Positions 44,075 through 57,233 of a stretch of DNA of 64,000 nucleotides are shown here, piece after piece. Both the position numbers and the translations under genes were made by a program. The stretch lies in assembly GCA_010093485.1 (NCBI GenBank), contig MU001496.1, positions 1,617,666 to 1,681,665 of the forward strand, in the 5' to 3' direction. The notes under the pieces were generated by a model. The model was not told the DNA's origin. It did no database searches and saw only the letters and a list, made by a program, of their open reading frames with translations. This stretch comes from Karstenula rhodostoma CBS 690.94 (taxonomy: Eukaryota > Ascomycota > Dothideomycetes > Pleosporales > Didymosphaeriaceae). Positions within the stretch are counted from its first letter, which is position 1. Each line of letters begins with the position of its first letter.

Positions 44075-46518
44075 GTCGAAGTTCGGTAGAGTAGCCAGAG
44101 GTTGCAGAGTTCTCGAGTTATATGCCAGTATTCCTTCAGCGTTCCCGTTTTCGGAATATGTGCCGCACAGGAAGTTGTTTACGCCGTATGCACGGGGTAG
44201 CCGCAGTCAATTGTGCAAAGACGAGGTTCGATAACGCCACCTCAGCTGAACGATCCTCCCAAGCAGGCTGTGATGATATGCTCCGATGATGAAAGGCAAG
44301 GCTTGAGCAGACAGAAAACTCAAAGCCAATGGAGCTGGGAGTTGCTGTGTAGTTATACTTGTGCAATAGATGAAACCACCAACAGCGCATGGACCGCATC
44401 CTCTTGTAGTATGGGTCCACTTCATCGGTAGGCGTCCAACTTCATGTCAGTTCTACCAGAGCTCAGCCTCAGCGTGTGGGGTTATGCCTGTGCTTCCCAA
44501 CCCATAGGACCGAAGCGAGACCGCACACCGCACTCGCGCAGATGTCAACCCCCAGCGAGTGGAGAAACGTGATGTCGTCCTAACGAAGACTGGGTCTGTG
44601 AGAGGCGGTGCCACTGGCGACCTAACGGGACAACTTAACCCGCTTGTAACGAACACGAGCTGGCTCGAATGGAGAGCCACGGGTGCTGCGTTTGCTGTTT
44701 TGAGTATTTCAATCATTTCAAACCCCTCATAAGTGTCGCCTCATTAGGCAGAACGAAATGAGATGTCAGCGTTTCTTTTTTCCAACCACGCCATCACCAC
44801 ATTGGGTACAGCGACATCGAAGGGAACGGGAGTCCAAGCTTTTAGGAGAGTTTCGCCCGAGTCAAATGCTGCGCTCTCACCTCGCGAGCTTTCGAGCTTT
44901 GCCTAGCCCATCCGCAGGCTCAAACTCACCATCAGAGCATAGCACCTCGTGATGTGGGCCTTGGTGTTCGTGTCGTGCTCAGCGGCAGAACTTCGCCACC
45001 TGTGCATCTGGGGGCTGTGCCCTGTGCGCTCGCAGTGCATGTTCCGGTCAGGCGGATACCGCTAGTGTCGCCCTGGCGTGGAAGAAGGCCTCGCGAATCG
45101 TCGTACGGGAGCCTCAACTCGCAGCCGCTGAGGGCGTACAGGCGCCCGTCAGACGACATGATGTCTGTGATCACAATGCTGGTTTCTCGCACGTTTTTTG
45201 AGGGCCAACGGCGAGGCCTGGAAGATTAAGGCTCTGTCAAGTCAGCGGTGATGTTGACACGCAGCGCGCTTCCGGGTGTTTGGGTTTGGCTCAAGGTCTG
45301 CTCTATTTTTAACTACGTTAGGAATCCTTCCGAAATCCTCTCAAAATCGCAACTGAGCATTGTGAATGGTCACCGCTCTGCTCTCAACGCCTCCACAAGT
45401 TTGGGGGCTAGTTTCAGCGTTGCATAAAACACGAGCTTAGGTCTGTTGACCAACGGGCCAGTCGGAACCAACCCTTCTTGTCCGCTTGTAGGGTTCCTAA
45501 GCCGAGTTATCGCGCCGATCTCATTTCGCTTTTCATGTCGGCGATTCAAGAGCACGCAACGAAGGAACTGGATTGGGTTATTTTAGGACATTAATTCGCG
45601 CGGATGTTGTCTGATCGCTCCCGCGAGGAATAGGAATTAGGAATATTGTGAGGCAGCGAAAGCTTGATGTTTTGGTTCTAGAATCGAATATCGTGTTGCT
45701 AATTTCTAACTACTCGTAAAGTAAGGAAACGACCCAACAAACTACACAAACGAAACGCTATTCGGCTACCCACTGCAATGTTGTTTAATCAAGATGTTAT
45801 CTTCGCTTACATTGCAGCTCAAGACAAGCAACCCTGACTATGTACGACTATCCAATACGCTCTTCAACCAACCATATCATCCGTCTCATTCTATATCATT
45901 GCATCACAACCGAAACACACACGCATACACCTTCTGTTCCCTCTACTTGTCAATGGGAAGGCCCAGAATGTTCCACTCGGTGCTACGTCCCATATTCAAC
46001 CTTATTGTCAAGCGACACTTTTGATTTCCAACTTTGAGGTTGGGTTTGATTTGGAGTCTGACTGTTTGCATTTGACGTTGGATTTGGATTTATATTCGGC
46101 TTTGGATGTAACTCGCACTTCGTACTCAGCCCAACGTTCAACCCGAGAATCAAAATGATACTCAACCTCCATTCCCACCCACCAAGATCCACAATTCACC
46201 GCTAAGCTAAACGCGGCATCCCAAGCACAAATTCGAAACCATGCAGTTCACACGTGCGCCCCATAGTCGCTAGATAGTTCCAGCACTGTACATCACCGCA
46301 GCAAGCAGCACATATACTTCCGTCCCGCGTGGAACAAACATGCAGCTTTTGTTTCTATAGGATATCTCTAAATCATACACTTGAATGCCTATCTCCTCGC
46401 CCAGGCCCTTCTCCCCAGCCACACCAGCGGAACACACACGGCGCCCGCAACGCAAGCCCAATAGTGTCGACTGAGCCACGAACGTCTCTTCACAGCAGTC
46501 AGAACACACGTCGCTCAT
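44075..46518. other. 2.4-kb segment without a supported gene
   Basis: Only short unrelated frames. A T- and G-rich stretch with TTTGGATTTGG-like words lies at 46020-46110. Immediate 3' flank of the HisRS gene at the right end. Confidence 0.55.
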
Positions 46519-48437
46519 CTACACAGTCCGATCGGGCAGACTCGCCTTTCCACTCAACCGCGCCTGGATCTCCTCCACAAGCTTCGCCTTCTCCACCACC
46601 ACACCATCCTTCTCAGGGTGCCCGTCCGGCAGCCCCATCTCCTTAACCTTGATCTTCCCCGCCTTGAGCTCGTCTTCGCCCAGGATAATCGCCCATGGCA
46701 CCTTCCCGTTCTCAGCCGCCTTGAACTGGTTCTGCAGCTTTGGCTTCGTCTTCCAGAGGTACTCGGCCTTGATGCCGGCGTCCCAGAGCTGCTTCGCCAC
46801 GGCCATGCGCTCGGGGAGCATGCCGGTGAATTCCTTGCCGCCGCCGAACGCCATGATGAAGACGTCGACCTCGGTAGGGCGCAGTGCCTGCGACTCGCTG
46901 AGGCGGGCCTTGGTGATGCTGAAGATGCGGTCGACGCCGAAGGAGATGCCAACGCAGGGGATGGGCTTGCCGCTGAACATGCCAACGAGCTCGTCGTAGC
47001 GGCCACCTGCCGCGACGGAGCCGACGCCGATGGTGGGGTCGTTGGAGCGGTCCTCGTCCGGGTCGGCGCTCTTCTTTTGCTTCTTTTCTTTCTTGGCGAC
47101 GTCTTTGGTGGAAGCGGAGGGTGCGGAGCCCTCGGTGACAACTTCGTAGATGACACCCGTGTAGTAGTCGAGTCCGCGGGCGAGAGACATGTCGACTGAG
47201 AGGGCGGGCATGACGTCGAAGATCTCGAGGTAGTCACAGAGAAGAGCCATGTTCTCAAGACCTTGCTTCGCGGACTCATTTGCAACGACTTCGGGCATTG
47301 CTTGGAGCTTCTCAACAACGTCCTTTCCGCCCTTGAGCTGTGCGTACGTCCAGATCTTGTCTGCGACTTCGGGGGCCAGGCCTTTGTCCTCGACCATTTC
47401 TCTTCGGACTTCTTCCCAGGGAGACTGCGCATGTCAGCATTCAGTCTCGGGTTGTCCAGGAGCAGATGTGCCTACCTTGTCGAGCTTGTCCACCGCACTA
47501 CTTATCGTGCGGATCTTGTCTTCGGGCACGCCACATATCTGGAAGATACCGTCCAGAATCTTCCTGTGATTTATCTTGATGGTGAACTTGCCCTTCCACT
47601 CCGGCAGCTCCTCAAACACCTCCTTGACGATTCTCAGAATCTCCGCATCCGGCAACATAGGGTCGAACTGGCCCGCAATGTCGAAGTCGCACTGGTAGAA
47701 CTCGCGCATGCGCCCCTTTGTCATAGCCGGCTGGTCTCTCCGGTAGACCTTCGCAATGTGGTATCGTTTGATGTTCTGGACGGCATTCTGTGCGCAGAAT
47801 CGTGCGAAGGGAACGGTAAGGTCATAACGCAGGGAACAGATCTCGCCGCCCTGGTCTGCGAGGTCATAGATGAGCTTGCTGTCTTCGCCATATTTGCCTG
47901 TGAGCGTGTCTTTCAGCTCAAACACGGGCCTGGATCAGTTAGTGCGTTGAAGTGTGGTGCCGCGAGACCAAGGTACTGCGTACGTATCTATGGTGACACC
48001 ACCGTGGCGCCTGTGGAAGGAATTAGTACACGTATTGTATGCAAGACTTCGGCCGCGACGTACTTGAAAACATTGGTAATGGTCGTGAAGATCTGTTCGC
48101 GCAGAACAACGTCGGTGCCCGACCCTGCCATTCAATCAGTTTCCACGCCCACGATGCTTGGGGCAGCAACCGTACAATCACGCGTGCCCTTGGGCGTCTT
48201 CAGTTGGAAGTTGCCCTTCCCCTCTTTCCCCATGTCGTTGTATTGCGAGTCGCGTGAGCGGCGGGTTGCGGTTGTGGAATGGTTGCGCGCGAGGCTCGTA
48301 TGCGCAGGCCAAAGAAAAGGCAGCAGCGGTTTGTAGGTGATAACAGAGGGAAACCAAATCCGTTTTCGAGGAAGAGGAAATACGAGCGTGCCGGCACGAC
48401 GTAGAGTAGTCTGGCAGTGTGCAGGATGGTGGGGCAT
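46519..48437 (-). CDS. HTS1: Histidyl-tRNA synthetase, dual cytosolic/mitochondrial
   Basis: Five exons: 48437-48176, 48124-48064, 48010-47984, 47929-47476, 47424-46519 (1710 nt, 569 aa). Exon 3 is 27 nt (RHGGVTIDT). Class II motifs: motif 1 region in [12 protein letters not shown] and [15 protein letters not shown]; motif 2 in [20 protein letters not shown], then CDFDIAG; the HisA motif in [13 protein letters not shown]; motif 3 in [16 protein letters not shown] and [11 protein letters not shown]. The C-terminal anticodon-binding domain ends the protein. The ATG at 48437 precedes a 68-residue basic, hydroxylated, nearly acid-free leader ([18 protein letters not shown]), while the ATG at 48233 starts the cytosolic form ([14 protein letters not shown], 501 aa). 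Two starts giving both isoforms is the known arrangement for yeast HTS1. Confidence 0.94.
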
Positions 48438-49090
48438 TGGCGGGGTTGACTCAGGAAAAGGTTGTATGCGTCAAAAAGCTCGGCAAAACTTGCGCCCGCC
48501 TGCGTGACGGGCATGCACGTGATCGGACCTCCGCGTCCATCTGTGCACGATGACTCGCGCATGCCAGCGGATCGAGTGCACTGCTGACGCGACCATGGAT
48601 CAAAGGAACGGCTCACATGCTCAAATGGCAAGAGTCACGGTATTGAGTCAGAGCATGGAAGCAATGTATGGGCATGTACAAGCTACCCAGCAAGGGAGCC
48701 GAATTGTTGCTATTGACCTGCCTGTGAAGACGAGGCACGGAAGATTGAATACTACAATGTGGTCCATTGGACCAGCCGCCATAAAATCAGAGTAAAACCA
48801 AGAACTCCATCGCTAATGCAAGGCGCTATGTCGCCCATCCCAATGCAACCATATCAACGCGCCACTATGCTCCGTCCGAGCCTGGCAGGAGCACTCCGCG
48901 TCGACAAATATCTAGAGATGCGGGCGATATCAATCTTAGGGGTCGGAAATAGAAAGGGAACGGCGAATACGGTAGGGTCCCTCGAGATAAGGTGGAGAAA
49001 AATGACAGGAGGAAGAAAAACAACGAAATTCTAGATGAAAAGAGAGCGAGTTAGCGCACAACCACTGAAGGTGGATCGAGTGGGCTGTGA
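48438..49090. other. Intergenic region
   Basis: Promoter side of HTS1 and 3' flank of the MAPKKK gene. Nothing recognised. Confidence 0.55.
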
Positions 49091-52000
49091 CTAGGAATAT
49101 AGGCCAGAATTCTGCCGCGTAGCGAAAGCACTACCTGATCCAGAACCCGACTCGCTGCTAGGCGTCTGTGGCTCGAGCGACAGCTGCGCGCGTAGACTCA
49201 TAATCCAATCGTGCTGCAGCAACTCCACGGCAGAGGCGCGCTGCGACGGGTCACGTTCGAAGCAGCGCTTCAAAAAGTCGATTCCTGCATTGCTGAGCAA
49301 GTCGGTGGTAGGCAGTTGAGGTGGGTCGCCTTGGGCAATGTGGTACATGATGGCCCACTCGTTGTCCATGTTTGCCCACGGTCGACGTCCGGTAGCCATC
49401 TCCAGAACAACACAGCCGAGTGACCAAATATCGACTGCTCCGTGACGGCCTAGGTTGGTACCCCGGATCACTTCTGGTGACATGTACATGGGCGTTCCGG
49501 TCATCGATCTTTGTTGTCCTTGTCGGGTACCGGCAGCGAGAGTCCGGCCTTGTCTGGCAATGACTTTGGCGGCACCGAAATCTACGAACTTGATAACACC
49601 ATTATGATCCAGCAGAATGTCTGTCTCAGTCAGTAAAATAATTTTGTGCATGGATTCATAACTTACTTTCAGGCTTGATGTCGCGGTGCACGACACTGGC
49701 ATCGTGAAGATACGCGAGACCTTCCAACATCTGCAGAGCATAGACCTGGATAACCGTCTCATCTTCAATCCTACCGTGTTCCAGCAAGCTCGAGAGTGAT
49801 CCACCAGAGCAGTACTCCATGAAGATGTAAACCTTGTCGCGATGCGGCTCGATACCGTAGTACGACACAATGTTCGGATGATCCAAGACTTGGAGTACGC
49901 CCATCTCATCTCTGATCTGGGCGACAATGGTCGGAATGAGCTGGGGATCTTGCAGGCGAATTTCTTTCACGGCCATCAAGTGGCCCGAATCGAGATTCAT
50001 GGCAGCATAGACCGACCCAAACGTACCACCACCTACAAATTGCCCTTGCTGCCACCGCAGAGTCACGTTGGTAGCCGAGGACGAGAGGAACGTCAGTGCT
50101 CGGTCAGCTTCGTTCGAATCCTCCAAAACTCTTCCTAGAGCTTGGCGTTCGGCTTCCTTCTCTTTGCGGATCGCATCGATTTCTTCAAGCATTTGAGTCC
50201 ACCGTTCTTGGGTCAATCTCATTGACTCCTCGTCATCCCTCATGTTCTTGGGGTCCCACAGAGATTTGCCGGCAAGGGCATTCTGTCGCTGTCTCTCTGC
50301 TTGAGCAGCAATGGTCGACCTGGCACCCATGATATCGAAATGCGAGATGAGGACCGACATACACCCAGCAACCTTGAGTCGTAACTTGGTGTATTCTTCA
50401 TCGCTGATGGAGAGGATATTCTGCCCCCTAGTCATCATCATGGCGAATTCGAGGGCAACGACAGCCCAACGGAAGGTTTTGCGGTCTGAAGCTATGCAGT
50501 CATCGCAAATGAAGCTGACCCAGTCAAGGGCTAACCTCGTCAGCTTGATGTTGTTCATGGCACGTCGGTTGTAATCCATGTATAACAGAGAACGTTGACC
50601 GAATTCGGTTGCGAAAGCGAAACATGTCTGGATCAGGTCCTGACAGTCGAGACCGGCTGTCTGCTTTCGGACAATCTCAACACTGTCCATGATAGTGTTG
50701 GACAATTTGTATGTAGTCTTCTTGATCTTCTGCAATTCCTGATTGACGCGTGGCAGGTTAGCTCTCTGATCAATCAAGGTATGGAGATCCATTGCGAAGG
50801 ACTGAAGGAAGGACGCGTTGGCGTTAGCCAGACGTTGTTGTGATCCATCCGCAACCAACCGGAGTCTTCCCGGCTTCACATCAAGATGAGGCTCCCGTAT
50901 GTTGGCGCTCATTTTCCCACCCATCCAGTAGAGTGGTTCTTCCGGGCGAATGATCAGTACATATGGATTCGACGGGTCTACTGGGTTCTCTTCTGCGTGA
51001 TAACAGGTGGTGAGGAGTGATTGGATGTCCTTCGGACGATCCAGCAAGGCAGGCGAGGCGATAATGTAGATGCCGGTATTGCCAACGCCAGATGTTTCCA
51101 CAAGGAAATGTCCAGTCATTATGAGAGACTCGTAAAGGTCATTCAACTGGTCCTGATCCAGATCGATATGATTTATGTTGTACTCGGTACAGTTTTCGAA
51201 TCGTTGAGTCAGTATCCTGGAAAATCGAAAAAGCTTTCGCTGGCGAACACGAACGGAGTCCAGGATCTGCTTATAACGCTTCTCCATTTCAGCCCCGGTG
51301 ACCTCCTCTGGCCTGCGTTGCAGTTCTCTTTCAAAATGCGCTGTTAAGCGGGACAGAGACTTGGAGGTCAGGGAGCTGAATTGTTCTGCGGTTTCCACAT
51401 CACCACCCTCGAGCTGTCTACCCAGCTTGTTGGAGAAGTCCCACTCTTGCTCGAGGATTTCTGCCTCTTTGAAGGTGTTCTTATTCGCAGAGAGTTTTGA
51501 ATTGAGCATCTTGAAGTAGAATTTCAGGGCGTCCAGAACCACGTTATCAAAGTTTTCTTCGATGCATGGGGGCAGATCCCATCCAGGTTCGGGTCTCGAA
51601 ATTATGAGATAGCTGTCTTTGATCTTGCCAGCAAGGGTAAGCAAGATCTGGAACTGCGTGATCATCTGCTCAGCCAACATGACACCTTGCTGCGAGGGAT
51701 CCTTGATTTTCTTTGCGTATGATAGCCGAACGCGAATGATCTCCTGGAGTAGACGAGACGGGAAGTTGATCAAAGTAAGTAGTTCCTCGATATACGGCGG
51801 AAGATGTCGTTCGGCAAAGCCCTCAGCATTGGCAATCAGCGTGCCCTTGGCTTTGTGGATGACCCTCTCCAGAGCAACAAGAAGGCTTGCGTCGCCCTGT
51901 AACGACTTTAGACCATCTTCCTTCAAGATGCGGTCGATGAAGGAGGATTCATCAGTAAGGTGGTGATCGTTTGGGTTTCGCGCTCGTGGCCGTGAAAAGT

Positions 52001-53192
52001 CTAGCTCATCATTGCCCACCCACTTCTTCAGAATAGACATCTCGATGTTGATAAGCTCGGTAGTGTTGTTCCAAGCAAAGACGGCGTCACATGCGTCCTT
52101 GTACGCCTGGGATGCTGCTCTAGGGTAGGCCTGTTCCAAGGTCTGACGCGTGGGATACAAGCTCTCGACGAGTTCGATCTTCTTCATCACCTCGGCGACC
52201 TGTGCAGCGGGCGTCTGACCGGCTTCTGCAGCACCTTGTACCTCAAATGTGATGATGCTCTCCAAGTCATTCCGGATGTTGGTTCTCTTGTCGTCGACGA
52301 GCCGCCTCTGTGCCGGCAACGTTCGTCCGCAAACCTTGGCACGCACACCCATCCAGATCTCGGCCTTGAGCGTGCTGTCAGCCTGCTGCTCGGTGCTCCC
52401 GATCAGCCTCTTCTTCTCCTGCTTGACCACGTCACCCGTCAGCACGTTGGCGAGCATCGAATGCCACTCCAGGCGCTCGCGGTTGGCGGGGATCTTGAGT
52501 TCCTCTACGGAGGGCTGCATGTCCTCGTTGCCGTAATACAGCAGCGTCTCTTGGTCGTAAGGATCGTTGTCGGCGTAGTCGGCGGTAGAGGGTGCCTCTT
52601 CGTCCGAGTCTGTGTCGGTGCTGTAGCCCAGGCTAGGGGTGCGCACGTCGAAGAACTCGTCCTGCTCGTTCTCCTGCCGGATGCGCTGCACATATGCCTT
52701 TTCCTGGGCGCGGTACTCGGCGTTGGGGTTGCGGCGGGAGCGGTTCGCCGACGAGGTGCGGATGCGGTGGTTGCTGGTCGTGGTGTTGAGCGAGAACTGC
52801 TGCGGCCTGCGGGCGTTCGAGGGCGTGTAGGTACTGCTGGGAGTCCTCGTGGCGGACGGGCGGGTCTTGGTCGCACCGTTGGTCTGGAGAGGCGGCGGGT
52901 GCTCACCAGGGGTCATGATGCCACGACGACTCGAGGTCGCCCAGCCATAGCCCTGGGAGCCCGCGAGCGGCGGCACCTCGTCGAGTGGGGTGGCGACGGG
53001 CGGTGCGAACTCATACTGGCCTTCTTCGTCGAGCGAGCCCAGGGTCGGCGGTACGCCCTCGTCGCCAGAGGAGCCGGACGAGTCGATGGCCAGCGGCGCG
53101 TTGACCACGACGGGCTTGCTCATGTCGACGAGCGTGTTGTCGGGCAACAGTAGGTTGTCGTTGACAAAGCGGACCCGGCTATCGTGGCTCAT
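49091..53192 (-). CDS. sskB: HOG-pathway MAPKKK (Ssk2/Ssk22/SskB type)
   Basis: Two exons: 53192-49667 and 49620-49091 (3526 + 530 nt, 1351 aa). I start at the ATG at 53192 (MSHDSRVRFVNDNLLLPDN) as the conserved-looking beginning; the frame is open for 52 more codons. A ~280-residue disordered head precedes a long helical region characteristic of Ssk2-type kinases (EWHSMLANVLTGDVVKQEKK; PLYWMGGKMSANIREPHLDV). The kinase domain begins about 1050: VGGGTFGSVYAA (Gly loop 1053-1060), AVKEI (Lys1076), HRDIKPENILLD (HRD 1169-1171), VDFGAAK, and GTPMYMSPEVI. The response-regulator Ssk1 binds the N-terminal region of this kinase, which phosphorylates the MAPKK Pbs2 in osmotic and oxidative stress. 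The DFGAAKV block and GT.MYM.PE are typical. Confidence 0.92.
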
Positions 53193-53968
53193 GATGGTGT
53201 TGATGCCCTCTAGGGGAAGATCTGTCGCGCGCAGCGCTGCTCTTCGCCTGTTTCGGTATGGCGGGGGAGAGCTTGTCTTTAGCCGAACGCAATCTGTGGC
53301 GGTGCGCGAGCGCCTGTGAACAAAAACACCGGCGTCTTTCTCTGTCACAACGCGGTCAGGGAGGGGATGCTGTAATTCTCTGTTCGCGTGTGTGGATACA
53401 CTCGTGGACTAGCACTGACCCTGGGCTATCTTGCCCGTGCCCTCGACGTCGCAAACTTGGTCTAGATAAAAGCCAGCCCCGGATGGACGCCGCACGTGCC
53501 CGCCGCACTCGCCACCCTGTGGCGATGACCATGCGTCTGGATCTCCGACGTGGATCAGCGACGCAACACCACCATCGAGATGCATCTACCGACCAACTCT
53601 TCAGAGTCAGGCATGTGTCTTGTTCCGTCTGCAGTCAGCCAGCCCGTGCTCATTCTCTCTTGGCGAAACAGTTCGTATGGCCTACGCTGGTCGTGGTAAC
53701 GCTTCGAAACCAGGGCAGCTCTCAAGCAAACGAGTCAGATATCTTACCTTATTCTGGCTGCAAAAGAGCAGCCGAGTCTCACGGAGGTCGAGCTGTTTTG
53801 CGCTTTCGGTGCTTCCTTGTACCGACTTCTTCGCGCTCAACTTTCAATTCAGTGCCGCGTGAAGGTTGATGGGGACGTCACTACGAACTGAAACATAGGC
53901 TAACTTTCACACAAAACGATCGCAACCACCTCCAAGAACCTCGCCTCCACCTGCCCAGCCCTCCAACT
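53193..53968. other. Intergenic region
   Basis: Promoter and probable leader of the MAPKKK gene; 3' flank of the next small gene. Overlapping frames look non-coding. Confidence 0.5.
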
Positions 53969-54367
53969 CTACAGCCCCCCACAAACCGCCCCAACAAGCC
54001 CAATCCCTAGCACCACCCACCCCATCACACCTCCCCTCCACACCTCTAACCTCCCCGCCCCCGCCGCCGCCGTCGCATCTTCAGAAGACGTCGTTATCCT
54101 TAAAGTCTGATTCTGCTTCCATATCGCGTTGCGCACGCACTCTCGGACGATGTCGACCTTGTGATTCTCCGTCACAGTCACATTGCAGTACAGATAGCAC
54201 TTGTCGTCGTCGCCAGGTTCTCCCCAGGTAGCAACCGGGTGGTCGGAGCCGCAGCAGTACTGGAGGAGAGAAGACCAGTTGTAGGCGTTGGGGATTGCGA
54301 CGTAGGGCTCTGTTGTTGGGCGGTAGGCAGGGATGGAGGATATGTTGCCGGGGCAGGTGTCTGACAT
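53969..54367 (-). CDS. Small Cys-rich protein with C-terminal anchor
   Basis: Single exon of 132 aa. Seven Cys before the C-terminal segment, including CCGSDHP and KCYLYCNV, and several Asn-x-Ser/Thr sites (NIS, NWS, NVT, NQT) suggest an extracellular domain. A C-terminal hydrophobic stretch (GVMGWVVLGIGLVGAVCGGL) preceded by Ala/Gly residues could be a GPI-attachment signal or membrane anchor. No N-terminal signal peptide is seen, so the protein may start in an unrecognised upstream exon or use an atypical route. The Cys pattern resembles a group of small fungal proteins that I cannot name. Confidence 0.62.
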   Translation of the reverse strand: MSDTCPGNISSIPAYRPTTEPYVAIPNAYNWSSLLQYCCGSDHPVATWGEPGDDDKCYLYCNVTVTENHKVDIVRECVRNAIWKQNQTLRITTSSEDATAAAGAGRLEVWRGGVMGWVVLGIGLVGAVCGGL

Positions 54368-55279
54368 CGCGTTGTGTGGTTGTTTGGTTATAGTAGTGGG
54401 TTTAGCGTGGCGTGGATAAGCTGATTAAAGACAGCGCTGCGTGTTCGTGAAATGCAGTCGGTGTGAAGAACCGAATCTTCGAACCATTTTAACCAAAAAC
54501 TAAATATATACAAGTCGCGGTACGAGAAAGCAAGTAGCAGGATCCCGCCCCACCTTGGCAGACGAACACTCTCGTTTCCCCAGAGAATCTCTGCTGGATT
54601 GGGTATCTACGTTGGCCAAGCCCAGACATTTACCCTGGGGTGAGTTTGAGGCCTCCCACCACGGCCCCCAACGCATACGTCATTGGCGCGTACATCAACC
54701 TTGCACTGCAGGTACGCCTCCACGACAAGCATAATGTACAGTGCCTAGTTAAAATTCCCAACAGACCTTTGCTCTTCTTGTAACCTTTTTTTCCTTTTTT
54801 TCCACGTAAACTTTTGAGCAGTTCTTTTGCACAACCAAAAGGACTGGGAAACTATATTCGGGTTTCGAACCCCAGACAAGCCGGCAAAAGATGTAGTCAA
54901 GAAACCACCGAGTTTTCTTTTCCGCCCCGACGAGTTATTCAAGGGACTGCTTGGGGAGAATAGAAGGTCCTGTCGAATTAGCATGTGTGGGTTCTGCGGT
55001 CTATGGGTCCGATTCATTATTGTCACACACTAGCTATCTCATTCGGAGGGGTATTAATACTATTGGATTTATCGAATCTGTGTATGAGAAGAATGACTCT
55101 CCTGGGTACCTACTCGTGCCTTGTCGAGATGTGACGGGATATGCGAATCCAACGTCCTGGCCGCCTTGAACGTGAGTGTCATTCACTGGCCCAATACTCC
55201 AGAAACTTTATAGGCGCCTACAATGCCTCCATATCCCTTATACCTAGCATCGTCCATGGCCGTTTCTCACGCTCCCACT
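54368..55279. other. 0.9-kb intergenic region
   Basis: Between two minus-strand genes. A near-palindrome GGGTTTCGAACCC at about 54859 looks like a Pol III B box on the minus strand, but no tRNA fold follows. No gene. Confidence 0.5.
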
Positions 55280-56288
55280 CTAGTGTTTCTGGCGGCCCTC
55301 CATTTCGTGCTCATCCGCGTCACGACCCTCATCGAGAAGTTGGTTCATCTCCCTGCACGTCCTCACTCGAAGATTCAGAATACGCATATAGATACACACA
55401 ATGATGTACTCTGGCAAAAGCGCCATGAGGGCAAAAGCCGCGGCCGAGCCAAACAGCGAGCTCCACATGGACGTGAACATGTTGGCGCCTGTGACATCGA
55501 AGATTCCGATAATACCGTATGCTGTGCGCAGGGCGAGGAAGGGTGACGCTAGGAGGAGCCACTTTACGATCTGGGAGTGGTCAGCCATGGGTTCTCTGAC
55601 AGACGTGGGTAGATTCTGATGTGCGAAAAACGGGAAGACTAACCGTAAGATGCGACTGCTTTACCCGATCATGTTGCAACAGAGCCACCCTCAGGCTCAA
55701 CAGCACCGCTATAAGCAACACCGCCAGAAAGATAAAGTATCCGATCTTATAAAGTGCAGACTGCAGAGACGCCTGATCAACTTCGCCCGTCATAGTTGCC
55801 GCTCCGATGAGTAGTCCCGTAGAGAGCATGATGAGAACAGCGCAGACATGGTGGATGAATCGCAAGATCCTTGCCTTGGGGAAGTTATCCCGGGATCTTG
55901 TGTAGACGCGTTAGTTCTCAATGAAAGAAAATCAAGGGGCACTGTACATGAGGCTCAAAAACCCGTCGTAGGCGGCGAGTAAGGGTACGACACCCAGATT
56001 GATGAGGACGTAGGCCGCCTTGATCATGTCGGCATTATCCTCACTCAAGCCCTTCTCGACGGATATGATCAAGGCTCCGCCGGCGAGTCGTACTGCAACA
56101 CCCAGTCAGCATGGCACGAGATACGTGGAAGAAAGGAGACCGGACGTACTGAGTGTAAAGATCATGACCATATAACATGCCATCCGGGAGCCATACTTCC
56201 AGCAGCGAAAACCGATGTACTGTGCGTAGAGTGTGACAGGTGCATAGAAGATGACTGTCGCGATGCCGACGGCCGTATGGGGCTCCAT
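55280..56288 (-). CDS. Polytopic membrane protein, about seven segments
   Basis: Four exons: 56288-56150, 56092-55948, 55896-55644, 55570-55280 (828 nt, 275 aa). Hydrophobic segments appear at about 5-25 (AVGIATVIFYAPVTLYAQ), 35-55, 75-93 (AAYVLINLGVVPLLAAY), 105-125 (HHVCAVLIMLSTGLLIGA), 138-160 (IGYFIFLAVLLIAVLLSL), 182-205 and 215-245 (MWSSLFGSAAAFALMALLPE). The extracellular start and cytosolic basic loops are compatible with a seven-segment topology like fungal DUF7702/RTA1-like proteins, but I see no specific signature. The cytosolic tail is charged (RVRTCREMNQLLDEGRDADE). Function unknown; it could be a transporter-like or receptor-like protein. Confidence 0.72.
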
Positions 56289-57233
56289 GCTGTTTGGTGC
56301 TGGCGGATTAGGTAAACCTGTATTGAAGAAAAGTCGATATCAGGTTCGGTCAGGAAAAAAAGGCCAGCTGAAGTATGTGGTTGCTTTCCTCGGAAGAGTT
56401 GGAGAAGGTAAAGAATCATTCATTCAACTTGCAGTGTCGAAATACCTACGACAGCCCTTGCGCACTGGCTGCACAACCTCTCGCGATGTTGTCCCAAAGA
56501 GGCGCGATTCTAGTTTATGAGCTCCAACCAGGTCAGGCGATTTCTGTTACCTTGTTTAAACTAGCCTTACACCGATCAGTGCCCTAGGGGTGTCAGGGAT
56601 GAAGTTCCAATTGCAGTGGCAAGTCCACCTGCACCCAGTTATTCGATATTGGCCGACCTTGCTCGATATCGCCTACAGCTGGGGCTTGAACCCAAGGGAA
56701 TGGATGGGTTATTTCTGCAATGGGCTTCGTTGCTTCCAGCAGCCAATCGCATCAGCGGCCTGGTTAAGCTTAAACATGACGTTTATGCTTGGCTCTCAGC
56801 CTCACCACGCAACTTCTCGGAGCCAAGTTCAACTCGCGATTCTGTAGTCCCGTTGATCCAACTTGAAATGAGCTGTTTTTTTCTGTTATAGTTCCATACG
56901 CGTCGGCAATTCATTAGCCCACCTATCGCAACACGACATAGAAGTGCCTGAGCTTCGAACACCGCCCCCTGCGCTTTATGCCGCCAGAAACTTACTGTGC
57001 CACACATGGAAACCTTTTGTGCTCAGTCTTAATGCAAGATATGTGATTGCTAGATCGTAACCCTACACAAGACTGCTCGACGCGATTCCTTATTTTATTT
57101 TTTTGCAACTATCCCTCTTCTCCCAATTGCAGAGTTCTCCTGCCAGCCTGCAGTATTTCAATTCTACTTCCATGAACGGTATGCAACATAATACCTATGT
57201 CCGCCGGCAACAACCTGCAGCGGTCCCGTCGGC
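56289..57233. other. 0.9-kb segment without a supported gene
   Basis: Upstream of the membrane-protein gene (divergent side). Several short frames, none with motifs. Confidence 0.5.

Noticed and set aside
47390..47430. Possible frame break in HTS1 around the PWEEV block
   Set aside because: On rechecking, exon 5 starting at 47424 keeps [16 protein letters not shown] in one frame and the exon lengths sum to a multiple of three.
53193..53348. 52-codon extension of the MAPKKK
   Set aside because: Arg-rich and unlike the conserved start; MSHDSRVRFVND at 53192 is the better initiation site.
54850..54880. tRNA B-box-like GGTTCGAAACC on the minus strand
   Set aside because: No A box at the right distance, the T-arm stem has a mismatch and no acceptor stem can be formed.
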